Origin: Streptomyces sp. NBC_00247
Lineage (GTDB): Bacteria; Actinomycetota; Actinomycetes; Streptomycetales; Streptomycetaceae
Assembly: GCF_036188265.1 (NCBI RefSeq)
Contig: NZ_CP108093.1
Coordinates: forward strand, 4,174,001 to 4,238,000
Length of the DNA stretch: 64,000 bases
Direction of reading: 5' to 3'
Numbering within the stretch: the stretch's first letter is position 1; each line of letters begins with the position of its first letter. Positions 11,356 through 19,945 of this stretch are shown piece after piece. A program made the translations under genes and the position numbers. Under the pieces are notes generated by a model. That model did no database searches. It had not been told where the DNA came from and was given only the letters and a program-made list of their open reading frames with translations.

Positions 11356-12549
11356 TCAGCCCGGTCCGGCCGCGCCGTCGCGCCACGGCAGCTCGGCGGT
11401 CACCGAGGTGGGGCCGCCCTCGGGCGACTCCACGATGAGCAGGCCGTCCACCGCGCCGAGCCGCTCCGACAGCCCGGCCAGACCGGTGCCGCCCTCCGCC
11501 CGTGCCCCGCCCTTCCCGTCGTCGCGCACCTGGAGCATCAGCCGGTCGCCCGCGCGCCACACGTCCACGGTGGCCGAGCGCGCCCGGCTGTGCTTGCTGA
11601 CGTTCTGGAGCAGCTCGGAGACGGTGAAGTAGGCGATGCCCTCGATCGCCTGGGCCGGCCGGCCCGGCAGATCGACGCCGACCGTCACGGGCACGGTGCA
11701 GCGCGAGGCGATCGAGGAGAGGGCCGCGTCCAGTCCCCGGTCGGTGAGGACGGCCGGATGGATTCCCCGGGCGAGGTCGCGGAGCTCCTGGAGGGCGACC
11801 TTCACCTCGCCGTGCGCCTCGTCGACCATGCGGGCGGCCGCCTCCGGATCGGCGCCGAGCTTCTCCTTCGCCAGCCCGAGGTCCATGGCGAGCGCCACCA
11901 GCCGTGCCTGGGCGCCGTCGTGCAGATCGCGTTCGATCCGGCGCAGGTCCGCCGCCGCCGTGTCCACGACCACACCCCGGTCCGACTCCAGCTCGGCGAT
12001 CCGCCGCTCCAGCTCGTCCGAGGGCGCCAGCAGCGTCCGCACCATCGCGCGGTCCACGTTGGCGAGCGCCCGTGCCACGTAGGGGAGTACGGGCCAGAAC
12101 GTGAAGAACCCCACCAGCGTCACGGTGAACGTCACCACGCCCCACGGCAGTCTGATGAACGAATACAGCAACGCCCGCCAGCCCACCGGGTCGCCGAGTC
12201 CCGACCAGAGCCAGGCGAAGAAGCCCTTCTCGCGGCGGGTCCGCGCGATCGCACCGGGCTCCTCGACGTGGACCCCGAGCAGGACGCGGGCCCTGGCCCG
12301 CTCGAACCGGCCGAGCCCCCGCGAGCCCTGGATGCCGAGGGCGAGCAGCGGCAGTCCGACCACCGTGACGGACAGTCCGGCACCGACGCTGACCAGCACG
12401 ACCGCGTAGACGAAGCCGATGATCGTGGCCGGCAGGTTCGCCAGCAGATGGGCGATCTCCTTCCACGTCCACACGTCGAGGGCCGGGCGCAGTCGGGGCG
12501 GCCGGGGGTCGTCCGGCGCGAAGGGGCTCTCGGGAGGGCTCGTCGTCAT
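11356..12549 (-). CDS. Sensor histidine kinase (HisKA_3 family), copy 2
   Basis: This 397-residue paralogue of the preceding kinase has an N-terminal sensor part with hydrophobic segments around residues 35-75 and 125-160. The phospho-acceptor is H210 in RRIERDLHDGAQARL, and the HATPase domain shows VRDDGKGG and GTGLAGLSERLGAVDG. The stretch around the histidine (ELESDRGVVVDTAAADLRRI) is identical in both kinases. The ATG at 12549 was chosen; the upstream frame is low-complexity. No second response regulator is present, so both kinases may feed one regulator or form heterodimers. It is divergent from the nuo operon, about 215 bp away. Confidence 0.88.
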   Translation of the reverse strand: MTTSPPESPFAPDDPRPPRLRPALDVWTWKEIAHLLANLPATIIGFVYAVVLVSVGAGLSVTVVGLPLLALGIQGSRGLGRFERARARVLLGVHVEEPGAIARTRREKGFFAWLWSGLGDPVGWRALLYSFIRLPWGVVTFTVTLVGFFTFWPVLPYVARALANVDRAMVRTLLAPSDELERRIAELESDRGVVVDTAAADLRRIERDLHDGAQARLVALAMDLGLAKEKLGADPEAAARMVDEAHGEVKVALQELRDLARGIHPAVLTDRGLDAALSSIASRCTVPVTVGVDLPGRPAQAIEGIAYFTVSELLQNVSKHSRARSATVDVWRAGDRLMLQVRDDGKGGARAEGGTGLAGLSERLGAVDGLLIVESPEGGPTSVTAELPWRDGAAGPG

Positions 12550-12608
12550 GCGTCCAAGCCTGCCGGTCCGACCCCCGCGCACGCCATGGGGCTCGTGGGT
12601 GCGAGGAA

Positions 12609-12624
12609 GTGGGGATAACCCCAC
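12609..12624. promoter_or_regulatory. Candidate operator between kinase 2 and nuoA
   Basis: GTGGGGATAACCCCAC has perfect 6-bp arms and lies 60 bp upstream of kinase 2. It matches the centre of the palindrome at 11193-11212. Its position between divergent genes means it could also affect the nuo operon. Confidence 0.55.
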
Positions 12625-12688
12625 CCCACCCCCACCTCTCGACCCGCCCCCACCCGCCCGCACCCCGCACGTGCCCGGGACGCGGCTG

Positions 12689-12717
12689 CTTACCGTCTCT
12701 TTAACAGGGCCTAGACT
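12689..12717 (+). promoter_or_regulatory. Possible nuo operon promoter
   Basis: A TAGACT hexamer at 12712-12717 resembles a housekeeping -10 box, and the weak CTTACC sits 17 bp upstream. Transcription would start about 40 bp before the nuoA GTG. The -35 match is poor, so this is tentative. Confidence 0.35.
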
Positions 12718-12764
12718 CCCGTGCGTACAGATCGTCGAGCGGTTCGAGGGAGCGAGGAACGGAC

Positions 12765-13175
12765 GTGGCGGACGTGCCGGAACTGCCGGAGCCGACCGCT
12801 CTCGCGTCGGATTACTTCCACAGCTACTCGGTCGTCGGACTGCTCGCCCTCGTCGGCGTGCTCTTCGTCGCCGTCGCCTTCGGGGCGGGACGCCTGCTCA
12901 GGCCCGTGGCTCCGACGCCCGAGAAACTCCTCACCTACGAATGCGGTGTGGACCCCGTGGGGGAGGGCTGGGCGCACACGCAGGTGCGCTACTACGTCTA
13001 CGCCTTCCTCTACGTGATCTTCGCCGTCGACTCGGTCTTCCTCTTCCCCTGGGCGACCGTGTTCGCCGCGCCCGGATTCGGCGCGACCACCCTGGTGGAA
13101 ATGTTCGTCTTCCTCGGCTTCCTCGCCGTGGGACTGCTCTACGCATGGAAGAAGGGCGTCCTCACATGGGCGTGA
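12765..13175 (+). CDS. nuoA: NADH-quinone oxidoreductase-like subunit A
   Basis: This 136-residue membrane subunit is the first gene of an incomplete complex I operon. It has three hydrophobic helices and the family core YECGVDPVGEGWAHTQVR, followed by the FLFPWA segment; NuoA helps to form the quinone-site region. The GTG start at 12765 fits the family length. It overlaps nuoB by 10 nt. The core motif deviates somewhat from housekeeping NuoA proteins, as expected for a diverged second cluster. Confidence 0.92.
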   Translation: MADVPELPEPTALASDYFHSYSVVGLLALVGVLFVAVAFGAGRLLRPVAPTPEKLLTYECGVDPVGEGWAHTQVRYYVYAFLYVIFAVDSVFLFPWATVFAAPGFGATTLVEMFVFLGFLAVGLLYAWKKGVLTWA

Positions 13176-13822
13176 CGAGCCGCTCGACCCCCGAGCCGCA
13201 GCCCGCAGCCGCGACGCAGGAGGCGGTGAACGGCCCCGGGCCCGTCCCGCTGCCCGAGCCCCAACGGCTCGGCGTGCTGTCCCGCCTCGCGCCGGAACCG
13301 ATGAAGGTGGTCCTGAACTGGGGCCGCCGCTACAGCCTCTGGGTCTTCAACTTCGGACTCGCCTGCTGTGCCATCGAGTTCATCGCCGCCTCGATGTCCC
13401 GTCACGACTTCATGCGGCTCGGTGTGATCCCCTTCGCCCCGGGCCCCCGCCAAGCCGACCTGATGGTCGTGTCCGGCACGGTGACGGACAAGATGGCCCC
13501 GGCGGTGAAGCGGCTGTACGAGCAGATGCCCGAACCGAAGTACGTGATCTCCTTCGGCGCCTGCTCCAACTGCGGTGGGCCGTACTGGGACTCGTACTCG
13601 GTCACCAAGGGGGTCGACCAGATCATCCCCGTCGACGTGTACGTCCCCGGCTGCCCGCCCCGGCCCGAGGCGCTGCTCCAGGGCATCCTCAAGCTGCAGG
13701 AGCGGATCGCCCGCGAGTCGCTGGCGGAGCGTTACGCCACCGGCACCGCCGCCCGGCCCTCGACCGCCGCGCTGCGCAGCGGACTCGTCGCCGCGCCCGC
13801 CGAGCCGGGGGAGTCGCGGTGA
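13166..13822 (+). CDS. nuoB: NADH-quinone oxidoreductase-like subunit B
   Basis: This 218-residue subunit carries the N2 [4Fe-4S] cluster of the connecting module. The four expected ligands are present: C67-C68 (GLACCAIEF), C133 (GACSNCGG) and C163 (PGCPPRPEALL). The N-terminal 40 residues are proline-rich and variable. The ATG at 13166 overlaps the nuoA end, and the gene ends with a GTGA overlap into nuoC. Because N2 is intact, electrons could still reach quinone even though the NADH-input subunits E, F and G are not encoded here. Confidence 0.93.
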   Translation: MGVTSRSTPEPQPAAATQEAVNGPGPVPLPEPQRLGVLSRLAPEPMKVVLNWGRRYSLWVFNFGLACCAIEFIAASMSRHDFMRLGVIPFAPGPRQADLMVVSGTVTDKMAPAVKRLYEQMPEPKYVISFGACSNCGGPYWDSYSVTKGVDQIIPVDVYVPGCPPRPEALLQGILKLQERIARESLAERYATGTAARPSTAALRSGLVAAPAEPGESR

Positions 13823-15165
13823 ACGCCTCCGAGAACGCGGCCGGGACGCCGGCCGGGAGTTCCGCCGAGAACACGGCCGGGACGTCCGCCGAACTGTACG
13901 ACCGGCTGCTCGGTGCGGACGCCGACGAGGCCGCCGTCGCCGAGGCCGTCGCCGGGCTCTTCGGCGAGGGGGCGACCGCCGCCCACGCGTACGACCTGCT
14001 CACCGTGGACGTACCCGCCGACACCTGGACCGCCGCGCTCACGACCGCGCGCGACCGGCTCGGCTGCACCTACTTCGACTGGCTGAGCGCCGTCGACGAA
14101 CCCGGCACCGGCTTCCTGGTCAGCGCCCACGTGGCCGCCCTCTCCACGGGTACGGTCCGGCGGCTGCTGGTCCGTACGACGGTTCCGCACGGAGCGGCCG
14201 TGCTGCCCACCGCGATCGACGTCTACGCGGGTGCCGCCTGGCACGAGCGCGAGACCCACGAGATGTTCGGCATCGGCTTCGAGGGCCACCCGCACCTGGT
14301 GCCCCTGCTGCTGCCCGAAGGATTCGAGGGCCACCCGCTGCGCAAGGACTTCGTCCTCGCCGCCCGGGTCGCCAAGGCGTGGCCGGGCGCCAAGGAGCCC
14401 GGCGAGTCCGACCACGGCGGGCCCAAGCGGCGTGCCATGCTCCCGCCGGGCGTACCCGATCCGAACGAGTGGGGACCGCTCAAGGGGCAACTGCCGCCCG
14501 CACCGGCCCGCCCGGCGCGCGGCGCCCGCGCCGCCGGTACCGCTGCCGGTGCCGCCGCGGGCGAGCGACCGGTACGCCGGGCCCGGAGCGTCACCGAGGG
14601 CTCGGCGGGACAGCGTCCCGCCACCGCGCCCCCGGCGCCCGACGACCCGTCGCCGGGGGCGGGCCAGGGCGCCCCGCCCGCCCGTCCCGCCCGGAGGTCC
14701 CGCAGCGTCTCGGCGGGCTCCGCCAGCCAGCGCACGGAGGGCGGTGCCCCGGACGGTACGCAGACCCCCGCGACGGACCCGGAGGCCTCGGGGCGGACCG
14801 GTACGGCAGCGGACTCCGGCGCCGCGGCCCCCCGGACGCCCCGAAGCGCGGACGCCCCGTGGCACCACGCCAGCCCGGCGTTCGACGACGGGTCGGCGGA
14901 GGCGAAGCGCGAGCCGGAGCAGCCCGCGAAGCCCGAGCCGGAAGCCGAGCCCGCGCAGCCGGTGACGCCCGAGCCGGTGACGCCCGAGCCGGAGCAGCCG
15001 GTGACGCCCGAGCCCGAGCGGCCCGCAGCCCCTGAGGGGTCCGCGGAAACCGCCGAACCCGAGCGACCCGCAGAGCCCGCAGAGCCCGAAGGCCCCGACG
15101 TGCCCGAAGACCCCGACGTGCCCGAAGACCCCGACCACCGTCCCTCCGGAGGCGATACCGCGTGA
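13819..15165 (+). CDS. nuoC: NADH-quinone oxidoreductase-like subunit C with long disordered tail
   Basis: The first roughly 200 of 448 residues are a NuoC (30-kDa) domain ending in the signature HERETHEMFGIGFEG and GFEGHPLRKDF. The remaining roughly 230 residues are low-complexity: two related RSV-rich segments, then repeated PEP/TPEP/EPE units rich in Pro, Glu and Ala. NuoC proteins are normally about half this length. In complete operons nuoD follows or is fused to nuoC; here it is absent and nuoH follows with a 4-nt overlap. The tail may be a flexible linker or interaction region; its function is unknown. Confidence 0.88.
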   Translation: MNASENAAGTPAGSSAENTAGTSAELYDRLLGADADEAAVAEAVAGLFGEGATAAHAYDLLTVDVPADTWTAALTTARDRLGCTYFDWLSAVDEPGTGFLVSAHVAALSTGTVRRLLVRTTVPHGAAVLPTAIDVYAGAAWHERETHEMFGIGFEGHPHLVPLLLPEGFEGHPLRKDFVLAARVAKAWPGAKEPGESDHGGPKRRAMLPPGVPDPNEWGPLKGQLPPAPARPARGARAAGTAAGAAAGERPVRRARSVTEGSAGQRPATAPPAPDDPSPGAGQGAPPARPARRSRSVSAGSASQRTEGGAPDGTQTPATDPEASGRTGTAADSGAAAPRTPRSADAPWHHASPAFDDGSAEAKREPEQPAKPEPEAEPAQPVTPEPVTPEPEQPVTPEPERPAAPEGSAETAEPERPAEPAEPEGPDVPEDPDVPEDPDHRPSGGDTA

Positions 15166-16130
15166 ACGACGTACTCGACGTCGCCCTCCGGCTCCTCATC
15201 GTCTTCGTCGTCTTCCTGGTCTTCCCGCTCGTCGTCGGCCAGACCGAGCACAAGGTGATGGCGCACATGCAGGGCCGCCTCGGCCCCATGTACGCGGGCG
15301 GATTCCACGGCTGGGCGCAGCTCGTCGCGGACGGGGTCAAGTTCGTGCAGAAGGAGGACGTGGTCCCGGCCGACGCCGACCGCCGCATCTTCCAGCTCGC
15401 GCCCGCCGTCGCGCTGCTGCCGTACCTCCTGGTGGTGCTCGCCATCCCGGTCGGGCCCGGTGAGGGCGCGGTCGGCCAGGCCGTCGACGCGGGGATCTTC
15501 TTCGTGCTCGCCGTGATGGGGATCGGCGTCCTGGGCTCGCTGATGGCGGGGTGGGCGTCCGCCAACAAGTTCTCCCTGCTCGGCGGGCTCCGTACCGCCG
15601 CCCAGCTCCTGGCGTACGAACTGCCGATGCTGCTCGCGGCCGCCTCCGTGGCGATGGCGGCTGGGACGGTGTCGCTGACCGGGATCGCCGACGCGTTCGA
15701 GTGGTGGTGGCTGCCCTGGCAGATCACCGGCGCCCTGATCTTCTTCGTCGCCGGGCTCGCCGAGCTCCAGCGGCCGCCCTTCGACATGCCGGTGGCCGAC
15801 TCGGAGATCATCTTCGGCGCGTACACCGAGTACACCGGGCTGCGCTTCGCGCTCTTCCTGCTCGCGGAGTACGCCGGAATCGTCGTCCTGTGCGGTCTGA
15901 CCACCGTGCTCTTCCTCGGCGGCTGGCACAGCCCGTTCGGCGGGGACGGTCTCGGTTGGCTCTGGACCCTGCTGAAGACGGTGCTCCTCGCGTTCGTCGT
16001 CATCTGGCTGCGGGTGACCTTCCCGCGCCTGCGCGAGGACCAGCTCCAGAAGCTCGCCTGGACCACACTCATCCCGCTCGCCCTCGCGCAGATCGCGCTC
16101 ACCGGCATCGTGAAGGTGGCGATCAACTAG
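15162..16130 (+). CDS. nuoH: NADH-quinone oxidoreductase-like subunit H
   Basis: This 322-residue polytopic subunit has about eight hydrophobic helices and forms the quinone-channel base. The conserved cytoplasmic loop is recognisable as ELQRPPFDMPVADSEIIFGA and EYTGLRFALFLLAEY. Compared with the usual ETNR/ETQR..PFDLPEAE pattern (family knowledge) several polar residues differ, which may affect quinone binding. The GTG at 15162 overlaps the nuoC stop, and the end overlaps nuoI by one base (TAGTG). Confidence 0.92.
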   Translation: MNDVLDVALRLLIVFVVFLVFPLVVGQTEHKVMAHMQGRLGPMYAGGFHGWAQLVADGVKFVQKEDVVPADADRRIFQLAPAVALLPYLLVVLAIPVGPGEGAVGQAVDAGIFFVLAVMGIGVLGSLMAGWASANKFSLLGGLRTAAQLLAYELPMLLAAASVAMAAGTVSLTGIADAFEWWWLPWQITGALIFFVAGLAELQRPPFDMPVADSEIIFGAYTEYTGLRFALFLLAEYAGIVVLCGLTTVLFLGGWHSPFGGDGLGWLWTLLKTVLLAFVVIWLRVTFPRLREDQLQKLAWTTLIPLALAQIALTGIVKVAIN

Positions 16131-16738
16131 TGCCTCCGATCCCCGGCTCCGGCCTGGCCAAGGGCCTCGCCGTCACCCTGCGGACCATGACCAGGCGCAC
16201 GGTCACCGCGCAGTACCCGGACGCGCAGCCCGAACTCCCGCCGCGCTCCCGCGGCGTCATCGGGCTGTTCGAGGAGAACTGCACGGTCTGCATGCTCTGC
16301 GCCCGCGAGTGCCCCGACTGGTGCATCTACATCGACTCCCACAAGGAGACGAGCCCGCCCGCCGCCCCCGGCGGACGTGAACGCTCCCGCAACGTCCTCG
16401 ACCGCTTCGCCATCGACTTCTCCCTCTGCATGTACTGCGGTATCTGCATCGAGGTCTGCCCCTTCGACGCCCTCTTCTGGTCGCCGGAGTTCGAGTACGC
16501 CGAGACGGACATCCACGAACTCACCCACGAGCGCGACAAGCTCCGGGACTGGATGTGGACCGTGCCGGAGCCACCCGCGCTGGACCCGGGCGCGGAGGAG
16601 CCCAAGGAGATCTCCGCCGCCCGCAAGACGGCGGAGAAACTCGAAGCCCAGCGTGCCCAGGCAGAGCAGGCAGAGCAGGCAGCACAGGCAGAGCAGACAC
16701 AGGCTGAACCGCCGCACGACGAGAAGGGCCAGGCATGA
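16130..16738 (+). CDS. nuoI: NADH-quinone oxidoreductase-like subunit I (2x[4Fe-4S])
   Basis: This 202-residue ferredoxin-like subunit carries clusters N6a and N6b. Both CxxCxxCxxxCP motifs are intact: C51/C54/C57/C61 and C100/C103/C106/C110. The last roughly 40 residues are an Ala/Gln/Glu-rich tail that could be helical. The GTG at 16130 overlaps the nuoH stop, and the end overlaps nuoJ (ATGA). In enzymes lacking the NADH module, NuoI is where ferredoxin is thought to dock (known for plant and cyanobacterial NDH-1 and some archaeal complexes). Confidence 0.93.
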   Translation: MPPIPGSGLAKGLAVTLRTMTRRTVTAQYPDAQPELPPRSRGVIGLFEENCTVCMLCARECPDWCIYIDSHKETSPPAAPGGRERSRNVLDRFAIDFSLCMYCGICIEVCPFDALFWSPEFEYAETDIHELTHERDKLRDWMWTVPEPPALDPGAEEPKEISAARKTAEKLEAQRAQAEQAEQAAQAEQTQAEPPHDEKGQA

Positions 16739-17508
16739 TGCCCGCACTCGCCGCGAGCGTGGCGGCCCACCCCGGCTTCCTCTCCCCGTCCGGCGTCGAG
16801 ATCGCGTTCGTCCTGGTCGGACTCGTGACCCTCGGCGCGGCCCTCGTCACCGTCACGACCCGTCAGCTGGTGCACGCCGCGCTCTGGCTCGTCGTCACCC
16901 TCGGCGGCCTCGCGGTGGAGTACCTCCTGCTCACGGCGGAGTTCATCGCCTGGGTACAGGTACTGATCTACGTCGGTTCGGTCGTGGTCCTCCTTCTCTT
17001 CGGCCTGATGCTCACCCGTGCCCCCATCGGCCGGTCGCCGGACGCCGACTCGGAGAACCGGTGGGCCGCGCTCGGTGTGGCGGTCGCTTCGGCGGCGGCC
17101 CTCGTCTGGGTCGTGGTGGACGCCTTCCGGACCACCTGGATCGAGCTGGACGGGCCCGTCCAGGGCTCCACCGCCGTCACCGGCACCTTCCTCTTCCGCC
17201 ACTGGGTGCTGCCGTTCGAGGCGCTCTCCGTGCTGCTGCTCGCCGCCCTGGTGGGGGCGATCGTGCTGTCCCGCCGCGACCCCGAGACCCGCGCGGCCCT
17301 TCCCGGGACCCGCCGTACACCCGGAAGCCGTACACCCGGCGGCCGTACGTTCGGCGGTCCCGGTACCCGCACCACCGCCCGCCGCGCCACCGCCCCCGGG
17401 CGTACGCGCGCCGGTGACCGGCCCGGCGGCGGGACCGGCGACAAGTCCGGCCCCGCGACCACCCCCGGCCCGCCCGCCCCCGGCACCCCGGAAGAAGGGA
17501 AGAGCTGA
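16735..17508 (+). CDS. nuoJ: NADH-quinone oxidoreductase-like subunit J
   Basis: This 257-residue membrane subunit shows five hydrophobic helices in the first 180 residues, with typical sequence ALWLVVTLGGLAVEYLLLTA and VQVLIYVGSVVVLLLFGLML. The C-terminal roughly 75 residues are basic, Pro/Gly/Thr-rich and probably disordered, beyond the usual family end. Start codons at 16735 and 16738 are both possible. The gene overlaps nuoI by 4 nt and nuoK by 1 nt. Confidence 0.92.
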   Translation: MMPALAASVAAHPGFLSPSGVEIAFVLVGLVTLGAALVTVTTRQLVHAALWLVVTLGGLAVEYLLLTAEFIAWVQVLIYVGSVVVLLLFGLMLTRAPIGRSPDADSENRWAALGVAVASAAALVWVVVDAFRTTWIELDGPVQGSTAVTGTFLFRHWVLPFEALSVLLLAALVGAIVLSRRDPETRAALPGTRRTPGSRTPGGRTFGGPGTRTTARRATAPGRTRAGDRPGGGTGDKSGPATTPGPPAPGTPEEGKS

Positions 17509-17945
17509 TGCACCTCGCCTATCCCGCCGTGCTCGCCGTCCTCCTCTTCTGCGTAGGCGTCTACGGCGTGCTCGCCCGCCGCAACGCGATCCTGGTCCTG
17601 ATGTCCGTCGAGCTGATGCTCAACGCCGTCAACCTCAACCTGGTCGCCTTCGACGTCTGGCTCCGCGACTCGCTCCACGCCGGCCAGGCCCTCACCCTCT
17701 TCACGATCGCCATCGCCGCCGCCGAGATCGGCATCGGCCTCGCGATCGTGCTCGCCGTGTACCGCAACCGCGGCTCCTCCGACGTCGACCGCCTCCGCGA
17801 CACCGCCGAGACCGATGCCGCCGAGACCCTCCCCGACGAGTGGACCGGCGACGGCGGGCCCGCCGACGGGAGCACCGGCAGTAACCCCGATGAACCGGCC
17901 GCCGCTCCGGCGGGGAAGGCACGGAAGACAGAGGCCACCGCGTGA
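17508..17945 (+). CDS. nuoK: NADH-quinone oxidoreductase-like subunit K
   Basis: This 145-residue subunit has three transmembrane helices in the first roughly 95 residues, including GVLARRNAILVLMSVELMLN with the conserved membrane glutamate in SVELMLNAVN. The last roughly 45 residues form an acidic, Ala/Asp-rich tail not found in typical 100-residue NuoK. The ATG at 17508 overlaps the nuoJ stop, and the end overlaps nuoL (GTGA). It is part of the proton-translocating arm. Confidence 0.92.
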   Translation: MHLAYPAVLAVLLFCVGVYGVLARRNAILVLMSVELMLNAVNLNLVAFDVWLRDSLHAGQALTLFTIAIAAAEIGIGLAIVLAVYRNRGSSDVDRLRDTAETDAAETLPDEWTGDGGPADGSTGSNPDEPAAAPAGKARKTEATA

Positions 17946-19942
17946 CCACCACGACCCTCGCCGTCCTCGTCCCCCTGCTGCCCTTCCTGGGGGCCGTTGC
18001 GGGACTGCTGCTCGGCCGCACCGCGCCCGGGTTCGTCCGGCCGCTCGCCGTCCTCCCGGTGCTCGCCGCGGCGGTGCTCGCCGTGGCCGTCGCCGCCGAC
18101 CAGGGCGGCGGCCCGGCCATCGACGCCGCGACCCGGCTGACGCCCACCGGTTCGGTACCGATCGACCTCGCACTCCACCTGGACGGCTTCGCCGCCCTCG
18201 TCGCCGTCCTCGTCGGGCTCGTCGCGACCTGCGTGCAGGTCTACTCGCTCGCCTACCTCCGCGACGACCCCCGCTACCCCTCCTACGCGGCGCTGGTCTC
18301 CCTCTTCACCTCCGCGATGCTGCTCGTCGTCTACTCCGGCGACCTGATGGTGCTGCTGGTCGGCTGGGAGGTCATGGGCATCTGCTCGTACTTCCTCGTC
18401 GGCCACTACTGGGAGACGCCCGAGGCGCGCGCCGCCTCCCTCAAGGCGTTCCTGGTCACCAAGCTCGGCGACGTGCCGTTCCTGATCGGCCTCTTCGCGC
18501 TCGCCGCCGACACCGGCACCTTCCGCATCACGGGCATCCTCGGCGCGGTCGCGAACGGCGGACTCGACCACCCCACGCTCATCGCGCTGCTGCTGCTCGC
18601 CGGGGTGGCGGGCAAGTCCGCGCAGTTCCCGCTGCACACCTGGCTGCCCGACGCGATGGCCGGCCCGACCCCCGTCTCCGCGCTCATCCACGCCGCGACG
18701 ATGGTGGCCGCCGGAATCTACTTCGTGGCCCGGCTGCTGCCCGTCTTCGCCGCCTCCGGCGCCGCCCTCGTCGTCCTCTCCGTGATGGCCGCCGTCACGA
18801 TGATCGGCTCCGGTCTGGCCGCGCTCGCCCAGGACGACATCAAACGCGTCCTCGCCTACTCGACCCTCGGCCAGCTCGGCTACATGGCCGGGGCACTGGC
18901 CGTCGGCGACCGGGGGGCCGCCGTCTTCCACCTCCTGTCGCACGGTGCCTTCAAGGCCGTCCTCTTCCTGGCCGCCGGAGTCGTCATCCACGCCACCGGC
19001 ACCAACTCGCTCGCCGCCATGTCCCGCATGGGCGGGCTCACCAAGCGCATCCCCGACGCCTACTGGACGATGACCGTCGCCCTGCTGGCGCTGGCGGCCA
19101 TTCCGCCGTTCGCCGGCTTCTTCTCCAAGGAGGCCGTCCTCGTCGCCGCCGAGCACACCGCCCTCGGCGACCGCCACGTCGCCCCGGCCGCCGCGGGCTG
19201 GACGATCCTCGTCGCCGGCCTGCTGGCCGCCGTGCTCACCGCCGCGTACGCCACCCGCCTCTGGCTCCTCACCTTCAAGGGCCGCGGCCCCGAAGCGGCG
19301 GACCACGGCAAGCAGCCCGTCGCGATGACCGGCGTCCTCTGGGTGCTGGCCGTCCCCACTCTCGGCTTCGGGCTGACGGTCGGCGTGATCGGCGACTGGT
19401 TCGACGGACACCGCCTCACCCCGACGCTGACCACCGCCGTCCTCTCCACGGGCGTAGGACTCGTCGGCGGACTCGTCACCTACGCCGCGTGGCGCCACAC
19501 CACCGCGCACGCGACCGGCCACCCCCTCGGCGCCGTCACCGCGAACCCGCGGGCCGAACCCGCCCTGGTGGAGGCCGAGGCCATCAGCGCCCACGCCACC
19601 GTCTACGGCGACATCGCGGGAGCCGCCGACCCGGCCGACCCCGGACGCCTGCTGCTCGGCCCCCTGCACGGCCCGGCAGCCGCCGGATTCCACCTGGACG
19701 CCCTGTACTCGCGGCTGTTCGTCCGGCCCGTGCTGGCCGCGGCCCGCCTCGTCCGCTTCCTGGACCGCGAGGTCGTCGACACGTACGTACGCGGCGCAGG
19801 CACCACCGCACGACTGCTCGGCACCGCCGTCCGCCGCGCCCAGACCGGCAACGCGCAGACCTACGTCTCCGCCCTGCTCGCCGGGTCACTCGTCCTGACG
19901 ATCGCCGTCGTCGTCTATGCCAACGTCAACGCCGGGGCGTGA
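17942..19942 (+). CDS. nuoL: NADH-quinone oxidoreductase-like subunit L (antiporter-like)
   Basis: This 666-residue polytopic proton-pumping subunit contains the conserved segments GWEVMGICSYFLVGHY, HTWLPDAMAGPTPVSALIHA and LAYSTLGQLGYMAGA, with the membrane glutamate and lysines typical of Mrp-like antiporter subunits. The long C-terminal part includes the lateral-helix region near residues 560-640. The GTG at 17942 overlaps nuoK. Three bases separate it from nuoM. The pumping machinery therefore looks complete. Confidence 0.94.
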   Translation: MTTTTLAVLVPLLPFLGAVAGLLLGRTAPGFVRPLAVLPVLAAAVLAVAVAADQGGGPAIDAATRLTPTGSVPIDLALHLDGFAALVAVLVGLVATCVQVYSLAYLRDDPRYPSYAALVSLFTSAMLLVVYSGDLMVLLVGWEVMGICSYFLVGHYWETPEARAASLKAFLVTKLGDVPFLIGLFALAADTGTFRITGILGAVANGGLDHPTLIALLLLAGVAGKSAQFPLHTWLPDAMAGPTPVSALIHAATMVAAGIYFVARLLPVFAASGAALVVLSVMAAVTMIGSGLAALAQDDIKRVLAYSTLGQLGYMAGALAVGDRGAAVFHLLSHGAFKAVLFLAAGVVIHATGTNSLAAMSRMGGLTKRIPDAYWTMTVALLALAAIPPFAGFFSKEAVLVAAEHTALGDRHVAPAAAGWTILVAGLLAAVLTAAYATRLWLLTFKGRGPEAADHGKQPVAMTGVLWVLAVPTLGFGLTVGVIGDWFDGHRLTPTLTTAVLSTGVGLVGGLVTYAAWRHTTAHATGHPLGAVTANPRAEPALVEAEAISAHATVYGDIAGAADPADPGRLLLGPLHGPAAAGFHLDALYSRLFVRPVLAAARLVRFLDREVVDTYVRGAGTTARLLGTAVRRAQTGNAQTYVSALLAGSLVLTIAVVVYANVNAGA

Positions 19943-19945
19943 ACC

